Below, in pieces: positions 59,634-64,000 of a stretch of 64,000 nucleotides of DNA; the first letter of the stretch is position 1; the number at the start of each line of letters is the position of its first letter. This DNA is from Gordius sp. MW1 (taxonomy: Eukaryota; Nematomorpha; Gordioida; Gordea; Gordiidae). The stretch covers positions 22,382,001 to 22,446,000 of the forward strand of contig OZ038526.1 of NCBI GenBank assembly GCA_964036665.1, read 5' to 3'. The notes beneath the pieces were generated by a model. That model saw only the letters and a program-made list of their open reading frames with translations. It made no database searches and was not told the origin of the DNA. A program made the position numbers and the translations under genes.

Positions 59634-59943
59634 CCAATGTTACACGATCCAAATTCTTGTACTGTATAAGCGATCTGACTTTCCATTTTCTTATTCGATC
59701 CAAAAAAAGTTATTAAGTATCTTGAACCTAAAATGACTTAACCCTAACCCTACAAAGCCTGCCCTTGCGAGACCGAAATCACAATATGAAAACGCGAGTA
59801 AGAAATTTTGTTTATTTCTTACGATTTGTGTTTTTCCGAATGCGAAAAACACAAATCGGCGCTTCGTTATTTTTTGGATCGAATAAGAAAATGGAATGTC
59901 AGATCGCTTATACAGTACAAGAATTTGGATCGTGTAACATTGG
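59634..59943. mobile_element. Foldback element with about 73-bp arms
   Basis: CCAATGTTACACGATCCAAA then TTCTTGTACTGTATAAGCGA and onward (59634-59708) is repeated inverted at 59872-59943 with very few mismatches. Inside are smaller hairpins (CGCGAGTAAGAAAT with TTTCTTACG, and CGATTTGTGTTTTTC with GAAAAACACAAATCG). It ends 200 bp upstream of the SFT2 gene. Confidence 0.8.
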
Positions 59944-60143
59944 TCAAGAAACACTGGCATAGAAAAACACAGATCCATCTCTAAGTAATTTACCACTAAA
60001 TCAGGTGGCCAAATTCGCAAGCTCTCAAAATAACTTTTCGGTCAATCAAATGTTATACATATAAAACGTCTTAAATTTTATAATTTTTTAACCTTATAAT
60101 TTTTGTCATTATTTCCTAAAGCAGTAATCACAAATTTTTAACT

Positions 60144-60938
60144 ATGGAAGTGAAAAATGTGTATAATGAGTTCTCTAAAAAAGTTGTTTATTTAAATAAA
60201 CCTGACAAAGTACCCTTCCAATTTTTGGGAGGTTTATTAAATGGAAAAGTTCCCAATATGAAAAGTTTCATACCAGCAAACAAATTGAATATAAAAGTGC
60301 CCATTAAACATCCTCATGATTCAGCATTCAAAAATACTCATAGATATATGTTTACATTTTCTCTAAAGGAAAAATTTATGTTGTCCTTTGGGTTAATGAT
60401 ATTCTCAATACTATGCTTGGGACTTTCAATTATGTACATTCCAGTTATTTTAATTAAAGCAAGAAAATTTGCATTACTTTATTCTCTGAGTTCATTTTCT
60501 GGTATGAGTGGAATTATGATACTGGTATATGGCATTAAAGTTGATGTGAAATTTAATATTTTATCATTTTCAATGTTCAAAAATCAATATTACCCTGTGC
60601 CTCAACAAGAAAATGATAATACTGATTTAGTAAATAACTCCCCAACTGAGACATCATCAAGCCTATCAAAAAACAAATATTTCTATAACATGTTAATATA
60701 TCTTATTTCAAGTTTTTTTACTATTTATTTTGCCCTTTGGTGGAAAAATGTGATATTGACAATTCTATTTTGTTTTATTCAATTTAGCTGTATAATAATA
60801 ATTTTGATTAAAATGATCCCTGGGGGTGGTAAAAGTTTTGCACTATTAAAAAGAATAGTTACATATTCTATAACAAAAAATCTTTCAAACATGTTTGCAG
60901 AAGAAAAATCAAAACCTTATAATTTGTTACCAGTATAA
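60144..60938 (+). CDS. SFT2-family vesicle transport membrane protein
   Basis: Golgi/endosome multi-pass protein of the SFT2 (SFT2D) family, implicated in retrograde vesicle fusion with the Golgi. One uninterrupted 264-codon frame. After a 75-residue polar N-terminus, four hydrophobic segments lie at about 78-101, 109-130, 182-200 and 203-224. Signatures are KEKFMLSFGLMIFSILCLGL, ARKFALLYSLSSFSGMSG, YFALWWKNVILTILFC and IPGGGKSF, matching the order F-x-x-G..., KFA-x-x-Y-x-x-x, A-x-WW and IPGG of the family. The loop between segments 2 and 3 is about 50 residues and Asn/Ser/Thr-rich, longer than usual. The start ATG follows stops upstream. Two AATAAA signals at 60988 and 60995 suit the 3' end. 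The absence of introns could mean retroposition or intron loss; the frame is intact, so it is probably a working gene. Confidence 0.82.
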   Translation: MEVKNVYNEFSKKVVYLNKPDKVPFQFLGGLLNGKVPNMKSFIPANKLNIKVPIKHPHDSAFKNTHRYMFTFSLKEKFMLSFGLMIFSILCLGLSIMYIPVILIKARKFALLYSLSSFSGMSGIMILVYGIKVDVKFNILSFSMFKNQYYPVPQQENDNTDLVNNSPTETSSSLSKNKYFYNMLIYLISSFFTIYFALWWKNVILTILFCFIQFSCIIIILIKMIPGGGKSFALLKRIVTYSITKNLSNMFAEEKSKPYNLLPV

Positions 60939-60987
60939 TTTAAATTCTTATGCATATATATTGTATTTATTTTTACATATAAATTAT

Positions 60988-61000
60988 AATAAACAATAAA
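60988..61000 (+). terminator. Polyadenylation signals of the SFT2 gene
   Basis: Two near-overlapping AATAAA hexamers (60988-60993 and 60995-61000) lie 50 bases after the stop codon. Confidence 0.55.
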
Positions 61001-61131
61001 TTGCCCATAAATTTTATAGAAATTAATTTTATATGGATTTATATATAATGGTGTTGGTTTAAATGGCTGAAATTTTATATCATATATTTAAGAATATTTA
61101 TTACTCTTGTATGCTATATGCAGATGCACAG

Positions 61132-61259
61132 CCATGGGCATTGCCAGGGGGACCCCCCCCCCTAAATGCCGAAATTTTTTTTTCAATGCGAAAACCCTTA
61201 AAATTAAAAAAAAATACGTTTTGCCCCCCCCCCTAATCCAAAATCTGGCTACGCCCATG
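61132..61259. mobile_element. MITE, GGGCGTAGCCAG family, both ends present
   Basis: CCATGGGCATTGCCAGG to CTGGCTACGCCCATG with long C-runs. It is 130 bp after the SFT2 polyadenylation signals. Confidence 0.75.
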
Positions 61260-61263
61260 TGCA

Positions 61264-62028
61264 CAGCCTAATATTACTAAGATGATAAATTAATCAATAT
61301 TTGAATTGTGTAAAATATTGAAGGTTTAAAGATAGTGTTATAAAAATAAATTTTATTTCAAGCGATATTTTAAAATTTTTTTATTATCTTAATGCTTATA
61401 GGTTGTCATTTGTGTGTTGCATTATTTAGAGCAATAATAATTGTAACACTTTATATATTTTTTTGTTTATTAAGTAATTTAAATTTATTTAACCCTTGAG
61501 AGTACTTATGGGGTGTGAGAAACCCCACAAAAGTTTAAATTTTATATCACTTAGAAAGATAGATTTAGAACTTTGGTTTTTCCAGTATTTTAATCATTTA
61601 GCAAAAGCTATATTTCCTGAAAATTGCATGTGTTTTGCCCCAATAATTTTGGAGATATAAGCATTTGGGGTTCCATATACCCGCATAAAAAAAGTTTTTT
61701 TTATCCTTTTCAATTTTTTTTTATTTTAAAAAGTAACTTAAGCAGGCATATAATATCTGAAATGATTATTGTTACTATATTTTTTATTTCAATAGAATTT
61801 AAGCTTTTGTGGGTCTATTTTTACTAATTTTTGTTATAAGCTGTTCAGCAACTATTTACGACAAATTTTAGAATTATTTGCCAGACTTTAATAACTATAC
61901 TATAGGCGACTTAAATATGATTTCAAAACTGAACAATTTTACAGTAGCAATATGCAAAAATTTGGATGTTTTGACAAATGACAAAATAATGATTTTAATT
62001 TTTAACTATAATTCTTTTTAAATAGCAA
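61264..62028. other. AT-rich intergenic stretch
   Basis: No supported gene or repeat is seen. Confidence 0.4.
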
Positions 62029-62319
62029 GGGCTTCGCCCCCCCCCCTCCAACACCCCGCCGAGTGTCCGACTTGGAGTTTGTTTTATCGTAAGGTATTGT
62101 TTTTTTAATACTCATCATACTTATGCAATTTATGCGCGAGACCTATGGGGGAGGAGGGGGCAATGGTCAAATATTGAGTCAGAGAAAACAGTTTGGTCTA
62201 AAAGCTAGCCGCCCACACCAATTAAACTCTAACAAGAAAATTAACGAGCTAAAGAAATTGCCAAAAGAAGTTTATATATAAAGTAAGGCCCATAACGCAT
62301 ATGTATCAGAGACCAAATT

Positions 62320-62412
62320 GCAGGCCCGGTCCGCTGCCCGGCCTGGCCCACCAACTGTCTTAAATTTTTATTTTCGGACGGGCACGGCAGGGCACAATGA
62401 TAGAATTTGGGT
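62320..62412. repeat. GC-rich hAT-like end remnant
   Basis: TTGCAGGCCCGGTCCGCTGC, CCGGCCTGGCCC and GGACGGGCACGGCAGGGCAC resemble the GC-rich subterminal blocks at 42450-42555. The matching end was not found. Confidence 0.4.
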
Positions 62413-62688
62413 TGAATTAAATTTTTTAGATAATGTATTATTTTGTTACTTTTTTTATTTGATTGTATATATAAAAATTCTAATGAAAATGCTAAAAGAG
62501 TTAAAAAACTTGATTTCGCCATCCGTCCTCAAGTTATTTCTATAATTTTTACCAGAACCACTCCATTTTTTTCATATCCCTAGCTACATTCATAAAAATG
62601 ATTGAAATATTTATATTTATGTAGCTCTTTCATTGTTCGTAAATCACATGTGACGTCTATATAATACAAAAGCGGAATCCCATTCACA

Positions 62689-63018
62689 ATGCCAATCATC
62701 CACAATGCCAATGACTGTAACAAACTAGACACAAAAACTAAAAACTATAATTTAAATGGCAAAATTGTAATATATTAAAAAATTACTAAATATAAAGCTA
62801 TTAATAAAAAAATAAATAACATATGCATAGGCTTTTAATTTGTAGTTATTTGCACATAAACTAATGAATACTTATAGAGATTAAGGTGCACACGACCTTT
62901 TATAAGCTTACGTATTTTAAATGATAAGTCATATGTTATTATTTTTAAGTAATAGGTCACTATACAGTTAATTTTATTATAATGATTATCATATATCTAT
63001 GTGTACTTATAATGTTAT
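62689..63018. mobile_element. Second copy of the TTAGGG-associated element, without the TTAGGG part
   Basis: CCATTCACAATGCCAATCAT then CCACAATGCCAATGACTG matches an end of the element at 23440-23700. AAGTAATAGGTCACTATACA and TTTTATTATAATGATTATCA match its AT-rich interior in reverse. About 200 bp of different sequence lies between these parts. Confidence 0.55.
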
Positions 63019-64000
63019 TAAACAACAGTAGAATAATGACTATGTTTTAAATTAATTTTGCATTTTGTATATAAATACATTTACATTTGTATTACAATTA
63101 TGGCTTGTTATAGACTAATATATATTTACTTTATACCAAAATGCATAAGTTAATGATACTTATATATAGTTGGATATTAGCAAATTAATTATAAATTGAA
63201 AATTTTACATCTGATTAATGTAGATTTTTGGATTTAATTACATTATCTAAATATGTAAACTTTCTTATAATTATACTATATATTATTTGTTGACAAATAG
63301 ATTAGTATTGAAACATCTCTGGGATAATATTGATAAAACATAGATTTTTATGATTTGCATATTATTGCTATCAAATAAATTTTATAGTAATTGTTGCCTT
63401 TTCTATTTTCTAATATTGATAAATAAATTGGTATTAAATGGACATTAGCCTTATAATTTAAAAGATATAAACAATATGAAAAATAGAGATATACATGGCA
63501 TTGCTATAAAAAAGGACAATAGTTTAATTTTAAGAATAAAAATAATATTTTAGGTCTATATGTATATGTTACTAATTTAAACAAAGGTCATAAGGTAATG
63601 ATATTATAACACATTAACCAATGTCCAAATACTAAAATTCCTAAGTAAAATAAAACTTGAAATTTTTTTATATGAAACTCTTAATTTTAATTTTCAACAT
63701 TGACTTTTATCATTGATTTAAGTGAGTGAGATTAAATAAATTTGCCAGATTTTAATTACAATGATTAAACTTTATTATAATTAATGTTTATTTTATAGAA
63801 ACAAGTGAACTTTATAATTTTTTCTGTTTATCAAAGATATAAATGTTGTTAAATATGACAAACATTAAGTGATTTTACAATTTGAGATACGGGGAACACC
63901 GTAACAACGTTATACTTTATGATAAAATTGTGTTAATTTTGGAAATCACGTTTGACTTGGTTTGTTAACGTGAGTTTGCTACGGGGGGTTAGTGGCTCAT
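63019..64000. other. AT-rich intergenic stretch to the window edge
   Basis: No supported gene or repeat is seen. Confidence 0.4.

Noticed and set aside
59691-60020. 109-codon minus-strand frame
   Set aside because: It spans the foldback element and has no recognisable motif.
1-64000. CRISPR arrays, bacterial operons or phage
   Set aside because: Spliced genes, animal retroelements and AT-rich intergenic DNA show a eukaryotic nuclear sequence; the tandem repeats lack unique spacers.

Overview
The window is about 64 kb of AT-rich, intron-bearing nuclear DNA from an invertebrate animal. Three signs point that way: spliced genes with mostly 35-70 bp introns, RTE-clade and Ty3/gypsy retroelements, and hAT, mariner and Helitron transposons. 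The phylum cannot be fixed from this sequence alone. Most of the window is transposon debris, much of it nested.

Four host genes can be supported. ISCA1 (+, 21056-21571) is a mitochondrial A-type Fe-S assembly protein. It lies tail to tail with a GDPD1-like glycerophosphodiester phosphodiesterase (-, 21791-23171). UQCRFS1, the Rieske protein of respiratory complex III, is on the minus strand from 39685 to 35632 in five exons; a 2.9 kb last intron is swollen by repeats. An apparently intronless SFT2-family vesicle-transport membrane protein is at 60144-60938 (+). Two of the four serve mitochondrial Fe-S biology, but they are 14 kb apart and nothing shows co-regulation.

Layout. 1-10 kb: an RTE fragment cut by the window edge, CGGGTC-rich repeats, tandem SINE-like units and a nearly full-length RTE element (7019-10041). 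10-20 kb: several inverted-repeat elements, then a foldback element (13664-17849) whose left arm carries a hAT remnant and whose right arm carries a Helitron. 20-24 kb: the ISCA1/GDPD gene pair and an inverted-repeat element holding TTAGGG repeats. 25-31 kb: a hAT-like element with GAGACGAG end arrays, split by an RTE copy with a 14-bp target duplication, then a second RTE fragment. 31-35 kb: a non-LTR 3' fragment inside a MITE, a palindromic MITE, and a decayed mariner with TIRs and TA flanks. 35-40 kb: UQCRFS1. 41-51 kb: hAT remnants, a decayed Ty3/gypsy pol, and another hAT-like element containing a non-LTR relic. 51-57 kb: the longest copy of a non-LTR family whose C-terminus looks like a restriction-type endonuclease. 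57-64 kb: a further SINE-like array, the SFT2 gene and small inverted-repeat elements.

The most unusual signals are the doubly invaded foldback element, the retroelement family with several 5'-truncated copies and one insertion flanked by about 55 bp of duplicated target, the repeated GC-rich arrays at the ends of unrelated hAT-like elements, and the inverted-repeat element with internal telomere-like repeats.
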